Positions 49,874 to 57,320 of a DNA stretch of 64,000 nt are shown here, piece by piece. The notes under the pieces were generated by a model that made no database searches, was not told the DNA's origin, and saw only the letters and a list, made by a program, of their open reading frames with translations. The stretch lies in contig NZ_JAASAF010000002.1 of the NCBI RefSeq assembly GCF_012726195.1, forward strand, positions 248,001 to 312,000, in the 5' to 3' direction. The position numbers and the translations under genes are program-made. The first letter of the stretch is position 1. Every line of letters begins with the position of its first letter. The stretch comes from Rhodococcus sp. HNM0563 (GTDB taxonomy: Bacteria > Actinomycetota > Actinomycetes > Mycobacteriales > Mycobacteriaceae).

Positions 49874-51193
49874 ATGCCCGAAACTCTGATCATCGAGAAC
49901 GGAACACCCGGTCAGCGCTGGTGGGCGCGTGCTGCCTTCGCCCTCGCATTCCTCGCCGTCGCCGTCCCGGTGCTGTTCGCCGGTCTGCTGAGCACGATGG
50001 GGATTCTCCTCATCGGGGTCGGCGGTGCGGTGGTTTTCGTGGCCGCCCTGTACTGGTTCCTCGCCGGCCGTGGTGCGCTTCGCTGGGCAACCCTGGCCGT
50101 AGCGGTGCTCGCACCCCTGACGGTATTCGTGTTCTTCATCCGGGCGAATCTGCTCGCAGTGGTGATCGCGTCGCTGATCCTCGCAGTCCTCGCAACGACC
50201 TGCGCTCGTGCAGCGTTGCGACGCAAGGCTTCTGACGAGGTGATGTTGGAGATCCCGGCAACACCACCGAGCCACCCGTTCCTCATCATGAACCCCCGAT
50301 CCGGGGGTGGAAAGGTCACGCGGTTCGATCTTCAGCACAAAGCGGAGAAACTCGGCGCCGAAGTGGTTCTGCTCGACGAGACGAACTTTTCCGCCGTCGA
50401 TGAACTCGCCCGCCGGGCAGTCATGAACGGCGCAGATCTGCTCGGCGTTGCCGGCGGCGACGGTACCCAGGCACGTGTCGCTGCGGTCGCCGCCGAGTTT
50501 CGGGTGCCGTTCATGGTGATCAGCGCCGGGACACGCAATCATTTCGCGATGGACCTCGGGCTCGATCGCGACGATCCCACGCGGTGCCTCGATGCGCTCC
50601 GCGACGGCGTCGACATTCGCATCGATCTCGGGCGGATCAACGGGCGGGCGTTCGTCAACAACGCGTCGTTCGGTGTGTACGCCGAGGTGGTACGTAGCCC
50701 CGCCTACCGAGACGACAAGACTCGGACCGTGCTGAAGATGCTTCCGGATCTGCTTGCCGGACAGTCCGGCCCGAATCTGGTCGCGCAGATCGGCGACGTC
50801 ACCGTCCGCTCCCCGCAGGCCGTGCTGGTGAGCAACAACCGTTACGGCGGAAGCGACCTCGCGGGCATGAGTCGCCGGGACCGGCTCGACCGGGGGCTGC
50901 TCGGCGTCGTGACGGTGTCGGTCGCCGGCGCCGGCCAGGCAGTCTCCCTGCTACGACGAGCCCATGCGCGCGGCCTGACCCAGCACGAGACGTCCGAGGT
51001 GATCATCGACGCCGACACACCCGAGATCTCGGTGGGGGTGGACGGTGAGTCTCTCTTGTTGACCACGCCGGTGCGGTGCACGATCGAGCCGGGGGCGTTG
51101 CGGGTGCGGGTGCCCCGTGAGCGCCCGGGCACCAAGCCGTCATCGCCTCCGGTCGATTGGGTACGGCTGCGTGCGCTTGCAAGGTACGGATAA
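49874..51193 (+). CDS. Diacylglycerol/lipid kinase-family protein with N-terminal membrane domain
   Basis: 439 residues. Four transmembrane helices in residues ~15-115 precede a DAGK catalytic domain: HPFLIMNPRSGGGK, AGGDGTQARVAAVA (the GGDGT ATP-binding motif near residue 193), ISAGTRNHFAMDLGLD and NNASFGVYAEVV. Expected to phosphorylate a lipid (diacylglycerol or a related polyprenyl/sphingoid lipid) at the membrane. The membrane extension is longer than in cytosolic DgkB-type enzymes. Confidence 0.85.
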   Translation: MPETLIIENGTPGQRWWARAAFALAFLAVAVPVLFAGLLSTMGILLIGVGGAVVFVAALYWFLAGRGALRWATLAVAVLAPLTVFVFFIRANLLAVVIASLILAVLATTCARAALRRKASDEVMLEIPATPPSHPFLIMNPRSGGGKVTRFDLQHKAEKLGAEVVLLDETNFSAVDELARRAVMNGADLLGVAGGDGTQARVAAVAAEFRVPFMVISAGTRNHFAMDLGLDRDDPTRCLDALRDGVDIRIDLGRINGRAFVNNASFGVYAEVVRSPAYRDDKTRTVLKMLPDLLAGQSGPNLVAQIGDVTVRSPQAVLVSNNRYGGSDLAGMSRRDRLDRGLLGVVTVSVAGAGQAVSLLRRAHARGLTQHETSEVIIDADTPEISVGVDGESLLLTTPVRCTIEPGALRVRVPRERPGTKPSSPPVDWVRLRALARYG

Positions 51194-51252
51194 GCACCCC
51201 GGGGTGATGGTCGGACGGAATAGCCGACGTCGTCCCAGCACGGGCGTCACGC

Positions 51253-51858
51253 TCAGATCCACCCGTTCTGCTGGGCTCGCCGTGCCGCTTCGACCCTTGT
51301 CGTCGTCCCCGTCTTCCCGATCGCCGACGACAGGTAGTTGCGCACCGTCCCCTGCGACAGGTGCACAACAGAGGCGATCGCGGCGACCGGGACACCGTCC
51401 AGTGCCGCGCGCAGCACGTCGCGTTCGCGGTCGGTGAGTGGATTGTTGCCACCGGCGATGGACTCGGCAGCCAGCGCCGGATCCACGACACGTTCGCCTC
51501 GCCGAACTCGCCTCACCGCTTCGGCGAGTTCGGCGGCGGGCGTGTCCTTGACGACGAACCCCGACGCACCCGCTTCGAGGGCAGAGCGCAGGTAGCCGGG
51601 TCTGCCGAAGGTGGTGACGATCAGCGACCGCACGCCGGGAAGTTCGCGGGCGAGTTCCCCGGCCACCGTGATCCCGTCGAGCCCCGGCATTTCGATGTCG
51701 AGCAGGCACACCTCGGCGTTGCTCGACCGTGCGGCGTCGACGACCTCGTCGCCTCTGCCCACTTCGGCGACGACGTCGATGTCGCCTTCGAGTCCGAGCA
51801 GGGCCGCCAACGCACCACGCACGAGCGCCTGGTCGTCGGCCAACAACACGCGAATCAT
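51253..51858 (-). CDS. NarL/DesR-type response regulator
   Basis: 201 residues. Receiver domain with acidic pair DD at 8-9, phospho-acceptor Asp54 in CLLDIEMPG and Lys in FVVKDT (~104). LuxR-type HTH at ~140-195 (LTDRERDVLRAALDG, LSQGTVRNYLSSA). Its ATG overlaps the kinase stop by ATGA. It most likely controls the ABC exporter genes in its own operon, as BceR/DesR-like regulators often do. Confidence 0.92.
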   Translation of the reverse strand: MIRVLLADDQALVRGALAALLGLEGDIDVVAEVGRGDEVVDAARSSNAEVCLLDIEMPGLDGITVAGELARELPGVRSLIVTTFGRPGYLRSALEAGASGFVVKDTPAAELAEAVRRVRRGERVVDPALAAESIAGGNNPLTDRERDVLRAALDGVPVAAIASVVHLSQGTVRNYLSSAIGKTGTTTRVEAARRAQQNGWI

Positions 51859-52940
51859 CCGAACTCCACCTTCAGCTCTGTGCCTACCCCCGCGGGCCCG
51901 GCACCGACGGTGAATTTCCCGCCCGCCGATCGGACTCGATCGCGTAGACCCCGCAGGCCGTTGCCCTCGCGAATGCCGTCGGTGCCCACACCATCGTCGG
52001 TGACGCGCAACGAATGTCCGTCGAGGTCTATCTCGCAGTGCTGCGCGTTGCTGTGCCGCACCACATTGGTGACCGCTTCCCTCAGCACCCAGCCGAGCAC
52101 AAGGCGATAGCGGGGGTCGACGACGGAGGCGTCGCCGCGCATTTCGACGTCGATCCCGGCGTCGCCGAGTGCGGCGGTTGCGCGGTCGAGTTCGTCGCCG
52201 AGCCGCGCAACCCGCAGCCCTGTGACCGTGGCCCGTACTTCACCGAGGGCTTCACGGGTGAGGGAACGGATCGCAGCGAGCTCCGCCTTCGCGCGCTGCG
52301 GGTCGGCGTCGACGAGTCGTTCGGCCAGTTCGGCTTTGACGGTGACCGCGGTGAGACTGTGGCCGAGGACGTCGTGCACGTCGCGGGCGACGCGGTCGCG
52401 TTCGTCGGCGATCACGAGTTCGTTGCGCAGTGCGTTGTACTCGTCGTCGCGGTCGCCGACCGCGCGGATCACGGCGGTGATCCCACCCACCAGCACGACG
52501 ATCAACGTATAGAAGAAGTCGTCACGAAGGGTCCCGTTCCACCACGGAACCAGCAGGCATACAGCGGCGACGACGACAAGGACGATCATCCTGGGCACGA
52601 ACGTCAGCGTGAACATCGCGAAGGATACGACGAATGCACTCATACCCAGTGCGTCCGTACCGATGTGCAGGCTCACGGCGCCGATCAGCAGCACCAGAAG
52701 CGGGAGGTGGACGGCCGCGATGCGGGCCGGGGGTGTCTTCTCGGTATAGAGCGAACGGAATCCGTGGATGTACACGATCGCGAATGCGGCGATGCCTGCA
52801 CTGCCGAGCGCCCTGCCGAGGGTCGATCCTGTGGTCAGCACCTCGGACAGAGGGTAGATCAGGAACAGGAGCCAGACGGTGGCCATGAACCATCCGAATC
52901 GAGCCCACGGGTCCTCGTCCGTTCGTCCGCTTTCGGTCAC
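51855..52940 (-). CDS. DesK-type sensor histidine kinase
   Basis: 361 residues from GTG 52940, which overlaps the permease stop codon (GTGA). Four to six transmembrane helices fill the first ~160 residues with almost no extracytoplasmic domain, suggesting that it senses membrane state or its partner transporter. HisKA_3 dimerization region with ERDRVARDVHDVLGHSL (phospho-His in DVHD) and HATPase with VTDDGVGTDG and GNGLRGLRDRV. Longer frames upstream lie within the permease gene and are not used. Confidence 0.92.
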   Translation of the reverse strand: MTESGRTDEDPWARFGWFMATVWLLFLIYPLSEVLTTGSTLGRALGSAGIAAFAIVYIHGFRSLYTEKTPPARIAAVHLPLLVLLIGAVSLHIGTDALGMSAFVVSFAMFTLTFVPRMIVLVVVAAVCLLVPWWNGTLRDDFFYTLIVVLVGGITAVIRAVGDRDDEYNALRNELVIADERDRVARDVHDVLGHSLTAVTVKAELAERLVDADPQRAKAELAAIRSLTREALGEVRATVTGLRVARLGDELDRATAALGDAGIDVEMRGDASVVDPRYRLVLGWVLREAVTNVVRHSNAQHCEIDLDGHSLRVTDDGVGTDGIREGNGLRGLRDRVRSAGGKFTVGAGPAGVGTELKVEFG

Positions 52941-53698
52941 TGCCGGCCCCGCCCTCGTTTCACCAGGTAGGTCGAGAGAACCACGAAGATCACCGCCCAC
53001 ACCGACAAGTTGAGCGCCGGTACCCACAGCGGTTCGGCAGGTAGCGGGTTGCCGTTGCTGTCGATCAGGACGCCCTCGGTCAGAGGGTACCGGGCGAGCG
53101 CCACGTAGCCGTAGAGCGGCGTGAACTTCGCGATGGCGAGCATCGTGCCGGAGAGGGGAACGAAGATGTTGCCGAGGAACGCGAGAACCACCAGGCTGCC
53201 GCTCGCGGCCCCGACAGCCGCTTCCGATCGGAATGCGAGACCGAACATCAGGCCGTACACGGAGAACACGGCAGCGCCGACGAGCACAGCGATCGAACTC
53301 AGGATCCAGGCGCTCCACTCCCCCGATGCTCCCGTGAACACACCGAGGATGAAGATCAGAGCGATGGGGATCGCGGCGAACACCAGCGCGACAGTGGCCT
53401 TCATCGCGACGAACCCGGCGTCTGTCAGCGGCGTCAGACCGAGTTGACGTCCCCACCCCTGCATGCGTTCGACGGCGGCCATCCCGCCTATTCCGGTGGT
53501 CGCGGTGACCGCGCCGTACGCGGCCATCGAGATCATGATGTACATGGCGACGTTGCCGTGGCCGGCCGATTCGGACGAATACGACTGCGATGCACCGAAA
53601 ATGATGTAGAAGAAGGCGGGCAGGACCGCGATGAAGAAGACGCTCACGTAATCACGGAACTTGCGGCGCAACTCGAGGCGAATGAACGTAGTGGTCAT
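52937..53698 (-). CDS. ABC-2 type exporter permease
   Basis: 253 residues with six transmembrane helices in the ABC-2 arrangement, starting MTTTFIRLELRRKFRD. A long central region (MISMAAYGAVTATTG) and an extracytoplasmic loop near the C-terminus (DSNGNPLPAEP) are typical. It pairs with the ATPase just upstream (ATGA overlap) to export an unknown substrate, often antibiotics or lipids in such HK/RR-linked sets. Confidence 0.88.
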   Translation of the reverse strand: MTTTFIRLELRRKFRDYVSVFFIAVLPAFFYIIFGASQSYSSESAGHGNVAMYIMISMAAYGAVTATTGIGGMAAVERMQGWGRQLGLTPLTDAGFVAMKATVALVFAAIPIALIFILGVFTGASGEWSAWILSSIAVLVGAAVFSVYGLMFGLAFRSEAAVGAASGSLVVLAFLGNIFVPLSGTMLAIAKFTPLYGYVALARYPLTEGVLIDSNGNPLPAEPLWVPALNLSVWAVIFVVLSTYLVKRGRGRQ

Positions 53699-54621
53699 GC
53701 GGGCACCTTCTCGGTGAGTGCGAGAAACGCGGTTTCGAGTGAACCACCGGTGATTTCGAGGTTCGTAGCGCCGAGGTCGACGAGGAGCATGCGGGCCACG
53801 TCGTCGGAATCGGTTGCCCTGATTTCGATCCGGTTACCCATCACCGAGATGTCGGCGACGCCGGGATGCGACTTCAGCGCGGCGTACATCGCATCTTCGC
53901 GTCCGTGGGCGATGTCGGCCGAGACGACCCGTCCCGCGGCGATCGTGCGGATCTCGGATGTCGGGCCGTCTGCGACGACACGTCCGTCGGCGATCATGAC
54001 GATGCGGTCGGCGAACGCGTCGGCTTCCTCGAGGTAGTGGGTGGCGAAGACGACGGTGCGTCCGGCGTCGGCTTCGGCGTGCATGGTGGACCAGAATTCG
54101 CGGCGGGCACCGACGTCCATCCCCGCAGTCGGTTCGTCGAGGACGATCAGGTCGGGGTCGGGCAGCAGGGCGAGGGCGAAGCGCAGTCGTTGCTGTTCAC
54201 CGCCCGAACATTTCGACACCATCCGGCTTGCGAGCTTCGTGACCCCGGCCCGCTCGAGGACTTCGTCGACGTCGCGGTGTTCGGGGAAGGTGGAGGCGAT
54301 CATCTGCACGGTCTCGCGGACGGTGAGGTCGCGCAGCAGCCCGCCGGTCTGGAGTACCGCAGAGACTTGGCCTGCGGCGATGGCGTGCCGTGGCGGTTTC
54401 CCGTAGACCGACACCACCCCGGTGGTGGGTTCGGTGAAGCCCAGCACCATGTCGAGAGTGGTGGTCTTGCCCGCGCCGTTCGGGCCGAGCAGCGCGACGA
54501 TTTCGCCGCGCCGCACGGTCACGTCGAGGTGGTCGACGGCGTGTACTTCGTCGCCGCCTCGGGGCCGGAAACTCTTGACGACGTCGTGCAGCTCGATGGC
54601 TGCGACATCCCTGTTGTTCAT
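53695..54621 (-). CDS. ABC transporter ATP-binding subunit
   Basis: 308 residues. Walker A GPNGAGKTTT, Q-loop region AVLQTGGLLRDLT, signature CSGGEQQRLRFA, Walker B LIVLDEPTAGMD and switch His in FATHYLEEAD. The C-terminal ~80 residues (SADIAHGREDAMYAAL onward) are the accessory domain found in drug-resistance ATPases of this family. First gene of a four-gene operon in which every junction overlaps by four bases. A frame opposite its 5' end belongs to the divergent toxin-antitoxin promoter region. Confidence 0.92.
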   Translation of the reverse strand: MNNRDVAAIELHDVVKSFRPRGGDEVHAVDHLDVTVRRGEIVALLGPNGAGKTTTLDMVLGFTEPTTGVVSVYGKPPRHAIAAGQVSAVLQTGGLLRDLTVRETVQMIASTFPEHRDVDEVLERAGVTKLASRMVSKCSGGEQQRLRFALALLPDPDLIVLDEPTAGMDVGARREFWSTMHAEADAGRTVVFATHYLEEADAFADRIVMIADGRVVADGPTSEIRTIAAGRVVSADIAHGREDAMYAALKSHPGVADISVMGNRIEIRATDSDDVARMLLVDLGATNLEITGGSLETAFLALTEKVPA

Positions 54622-54682
54622 GATCAGAAGTCTGCTGTGTCGCGGGGTGCGCCGCGATCCCCGTCCGTCACAAGATCACGAT

Positions 54683-54702
54683 GACAAATGTCAGACGGGG
54701 AC
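54683..54702 (+). repeat. Left copy of a perfect 20-bp direct repeat flanking the toxin-antitoxin pair
   Basis: GACAAATGTCAGACGGGGAC, identical to 56140-56159. The right copy spans the stop codon and last codons of the CoA-transferase gene, so the left copy looks like a duplicated gene end (attachment-site-like). Confidence 0.92.
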
Positions 54703-54734
54703 CCCTGCCACCACCCGAGAAATCTATGGTAGAC

Positions 54735-54746
54735 TTCTATATAGAA
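54735..54746. promoter_or_regulatory. Palindrome/operator overlapping the likely toxin-antitoxin promoter
   Basis: TTCTATATAGAA is a perfect 12-bp palindrome containing a TATATAG that can serve as the -10 element, 27 bp upstream of the antitoxin start. Type II toxin-antitoxin operons usually repress themselves through such a site. Confidence 0.6.
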
Positions 54747-54772
54747 TCGGGTTCAGGGCACCGAGGAGGGAC

Positions 54773-55387
54773 ATGGCACACAAGCCTGCAGGCTCGAGCT
54801 ACCAGCCCGATCCGCAACAACAGCGCAGCAGCATGAGCGACCACGAATTCATCGCCCGGATGCGAGCCGAGCTGTACAGAAGACCAAGCATGCGCCTGAT
54901 CGCCGACAGGGTCAGCCACATCATGCTCGCCGGACGGATCGATCGAGACGACCCGATCCTCGAACTCATCGAATCGGACGACATCCTCGACGAAAAGACC
55001 GTCCTGAGCGACGCCGTCGAACACATCCTGTCATTCCCGCACCTGTCCGCCAAAGAGGTCGCAAACCAGTACAACAAGAACTGGGCCAACCCCAGCGATG
55101 CGCTACGCAAACTCAGCACCAAAGGCGAAGTCATCGGACTCAAACGGGCCGGGAAGTTCCGGTATCCGGCGTTTCAGTTCTCGCAGTCCGACGAGGCGAA
55201 TCAGGTAGCGCGGGAAGGCAACGTGAATCTCGGCGCCCGAGATGACCCGTGGGGTGTCGCGTCATGGTGGCTCTCACCCAACCCGTCGGCCGAAGATCGC
55301 AAGTCTCCGGCCCAACTTCTGAATGAGGGATCGCTCGACGCCGTGCGCGCGTTGCTGGATGCCGAGATCGCGGACGACCTTGCCTAA
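54773..55387 (+). CDS. Xre/MbcA/ParS-type antitoxin
   Basis: 204 residues; ATG preceded closely by GAGGAGGG. The N-terminal ~145 residues are helical and charged with a possible DNA-binding region (HLSAKEVANQYNKNWANPSD). The C-terminal part has the toxin-binding DUF2384 layout: DPWGVASWWLSPNPSAED, then SPAQLLNEGSLDAVRALLDAE. The neighbour with a RES domain starts at its end, as in MbcTA and ParST pairs. It should neutralise that toxin and bind its own promoter. Longer than typical MbcA (~110-150 residues). Confidence 0.85.
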   Translation: MAHKPAGSSYQPDPQQQRSSMSDHEFIARMRAELYRRPSMRLIADRVSHIMLAGRIDRDDPILELIESDDILDEKTVLSDAVEHILSFPHLSAKEVANQYNKNWANPSDALRKLSTKGEVIGLKRAGKFRYPAFQFSQSDEANQVAREGNVNLGARDDPWGVASWWLSPNPSAEDRKSPAQLLNEGSLDAVRALLDAEIADDLA

Positions 55388-56021
55388 CCGCCCACCACCG
55401 GCATCGGTCACCGCGCACATCGGGTCGCTCACCGCCGGAACCACGCTCTGGCGTATCCACTCCGGCGACCCGGACCGGGGGGCTTTGACCCTGAATCCGA
55501 CCCCGGCGGGATCGGGAGGCGGACGGTTCGACTCGTCCGACGGGTCGTACCACTACACCTATTTCGGGGAGGACATCTCCACGTGCATAGCGGAGACCTA
55601 CTGCCAGTCGCTCCCGTTGGATGATCACGTTCCCAGAATCCTGAGGAAGGCCAAGCTGGCCGGTCGAGTCCTGTCCCAGGTCACCGTCACCGACGATGTC
55701 CCGGTCGCACTGCTGCACGGCTCTCATCTGGCAGCGATCGGCCAAGACACCTGGCTGACGAAATGCGACCCCGTCGACTACCGGACCACCCGAGACTGGG
55801 CAGCATCCATCCTGCGCGGGACCGACGGCGCGCTCGGCATCAAGTACCGGGCACGCAACGACGAGGACAAGTTCTCCGTCATCATGACGATCACACCCCA
55901 TGCAGGTGTGAGGCTGCATGAGCTGATGACCGTGTCCCGGGGCCCGATCAAGCTCGATGACCGCGCCGGGACAGAGTTGATCAGATCCCACCTCGCGGCA
56001 TACAACGCAACACTCGTCTGA
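55380..56021 (+). CDS. RES-domain toxin (NAD+-degrading or ADP-ribosylating type)
   Basis: About 213 residues if it starts at TTG 55380, overlapping the antitoxin end by 8 bases; ATG 55359 or 55323 are alternatives and no start has a good ribosome binding site. RES signature residues are visible: Arg in TTLWRIHSG, GGRFDSS, YFGEDISTCIAETYCQ (Glu), and DWAASILRG with a conserved Ser. Characterised relatives (MbcT, Res) break down NAD+ or act as ADP-ribosyltransferases and arrest growth. Activity here is inferred from the family. Confidence 0.87.
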   Translation: MPNRPPPASVTAHIGSLTAGTTLWRIHSGDPDRGALTLNPTPAGSGGGRFDSSDGSYHYTYFGEDISTCIAETYCQSLPLDDHVPRILRKAKLAGRVLSQVTVTDDVPVALLHGSHLAAIGQDTWLTKCDPVDYRTTRDWAASILRGTDGALGIKYRARNDEDKFSVIMTITPHAGVRLHELMTVSRGPIKLDDRAGTELIRSHLAAYNATLV

Positions 56022-56139
56022 GCGTCCACATCCATCTCCCGCTGTCCGCAATCGACATGGGGATGGTGGATGTGGGGCCCATGAGGAAACGACGCACGCG
56101 CCACATCGCCGTCCTCCCGATACCAGATACCCGAATCAG

Positions 56140-56159
56140 GACAAATGTCAGACGGGGAC
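56140..56159 (+). repeat. Right copy of the 20-bp direct repeat at the CoA-transferase 3' end
   Basis: Identical to 54683-54702. Positions 56148-56159 are the last codons and stop of the CoA-transferase gene read on the minus strand. Confidence 0.92.
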
Positions 56160-57320
56160 GGTCCGATACTTCTCCAGCACATCGTCGGTGTGCTCGCCGT
56201 GCACCGGTGGCGCCGAGCGCAGCCGGGGTCGCACTCCCCCGAAGTTGACGGGGAAAGCAATCTGTTCGAGCGGACCCGACGCGTGGTCGACGGTGCCGAT
56301 CATGCCGATCGCGGCGGTGTGCGGGTCGTCGTAGATCTCGTCGAGGTGCCGGATCGGCGAGACCGGCACCGCGTGTTCCTCGAGTACCCGGCACCAGTAC
56401 TCGACGGTGTGCGCGGCAAACACCGCGGTGAGCACCTGTTCGAGCTCGTCCCGGTGTTCGATGCGGTCTCGGTTGCGGTGGAACCGCGGGTCGGTCGCAA
56501 GTTCTGCGCGACCCATCGCCCGGCACAGGGCATCCCACAATCCGTCGTTGCCGACCGCGACGACGAAGTAGCCGTCACTGGCCGGATATGCCTGGTACGG
56601 AGCAAGGTTGGGATGCGCTGAGCCGAGTGCATGCGGACGCTGTTTCGTCGCGAAGTAGTTGGTGGCCCAGTTGACGTGCATCGCGAGCTGGCATTCGAAC
56701 AGCGAGGTGGTGACGTACTGGCCACGTCCGGTTCGGCTCCGTTCGACCAGGGCCGCGAGCACGCCGATCACACCGAACAGGGCTGCGCCGAGGTCACCCA
56801 TCGCGTAACCGGCCTTCATAGGCGCCCCACCCGGCTCGCCGGTCAACGACATCAGTCCGCCTGCCGCCTGGGCGACCATGTCGTAGCCCGGCTGGTCTGC
56901 CAGGGGCCCTTCGTCGCCGAACGCCGAAATGTGCAGGACGACGAGGTGCGGGTGCCGTTCCGACAATGCGCGGTAGTCGAAGATCTTCTGCAGCCCGCTG
57001 CCCGGTTTGAAGTTCTCGACGACGACGTCGGCGTCCTCGAGCATGCGGTGGACGATCCGCTGTCCCTCCTCCGATTTCAGGTCGAGGGTCACCGACTTCT
57101 TGCCGCGGTTGACCGCGAGATAGTAGGTGGCGTCGTCCCCGACGAAAGGTGGGCCCCACGTGCGTGTGGGGTCGCCGCCATCGGGATGTTCCACTTTGGT
57201 GACATCGGCACCGAGGTCGGCGAACGACATCGTTGCGTAGGGTCCGGCGAGGATCTTGGACAGATCGACCACTTTGACGCCGGCGAGGGGCGCCGGTCCG
57301 GTGACGGGATTGTCGGTCAT
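56148..57320 (-). CDS. CaiB/BaiF family (class III) CoA-transferase
   Basis: 390 residues. Typical class III fold: LAGVKVVDLSKILAGPYA at the start, DLGADVTKVEHPDGGDPTR, and the catalytic Asp in YAMGDLGAALFG. It moves CoA between carboxylic acids, probably activating a substrate for the acyl-CoA dehydrogenase next to it. Its ATG shares one base with the stop of that gene (TGATG), so they are coupled. The start MTDNPVTGP is chosen because frames upstream lie within the neighbouring gene. Substrate unknown. Confidence 0.9.
   Translation of the reverse strand: MTDNPVTGPAPLAGVKVVDLSKILAGPYATMSFADLGADVTKVEHPDGGDPTRTWGPPFVGDDATYYLAVNRGKKSVTLDLKSEEGQRIVHRMLEDADVVVENFKPGSGLQKIFDYRALSERHPHLVVLHISAFGDEGPLADQPGYDMVAQAAGGLMSLTGEPGGAPMKAGYAMGDLGAALFGVIGVLAALVERSRTGRGQYVTTSLFECQLAMHVNWATNYFATKQRPHALGSAHPNLAPYQAYPASDGYFVVAVGNDGLWDALCRAMGRAELATDPRFHRNRDRIEHRDELEQVLTAVFAAHTVEYWCRVLEEHAVPVSPIRHLDEIYDDPHTAAIGMIGTVDHASGPLEQIAFPVNFGGVRPRLRSAPPVHGEHTDDVLEKYRTVPV

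Noticed and set aside
51196-51215. CACCCCGGGGTG palindrome between the lipid kinase and response-regulator genes
   Set aside because: No loop, so it cannot form a usual terminator hairpin; a short GC-only palindrome is expected by chance at this base composition.
52941-53456. N-terminal extension of the histidine kinase frame
   Set aside because: It lies inside the permease gene in another frame, is Arg-rich, and the GTG at 52940 gives the standard four-base overlap.
54422-54772. N-terminal extension of the antitoxin frame
   Set aside because: It runs antisense through the ABC ATPase gene and lacks a ribosome binding site; ATG 54773 has GAGGAGGG just before it and follows the operator.
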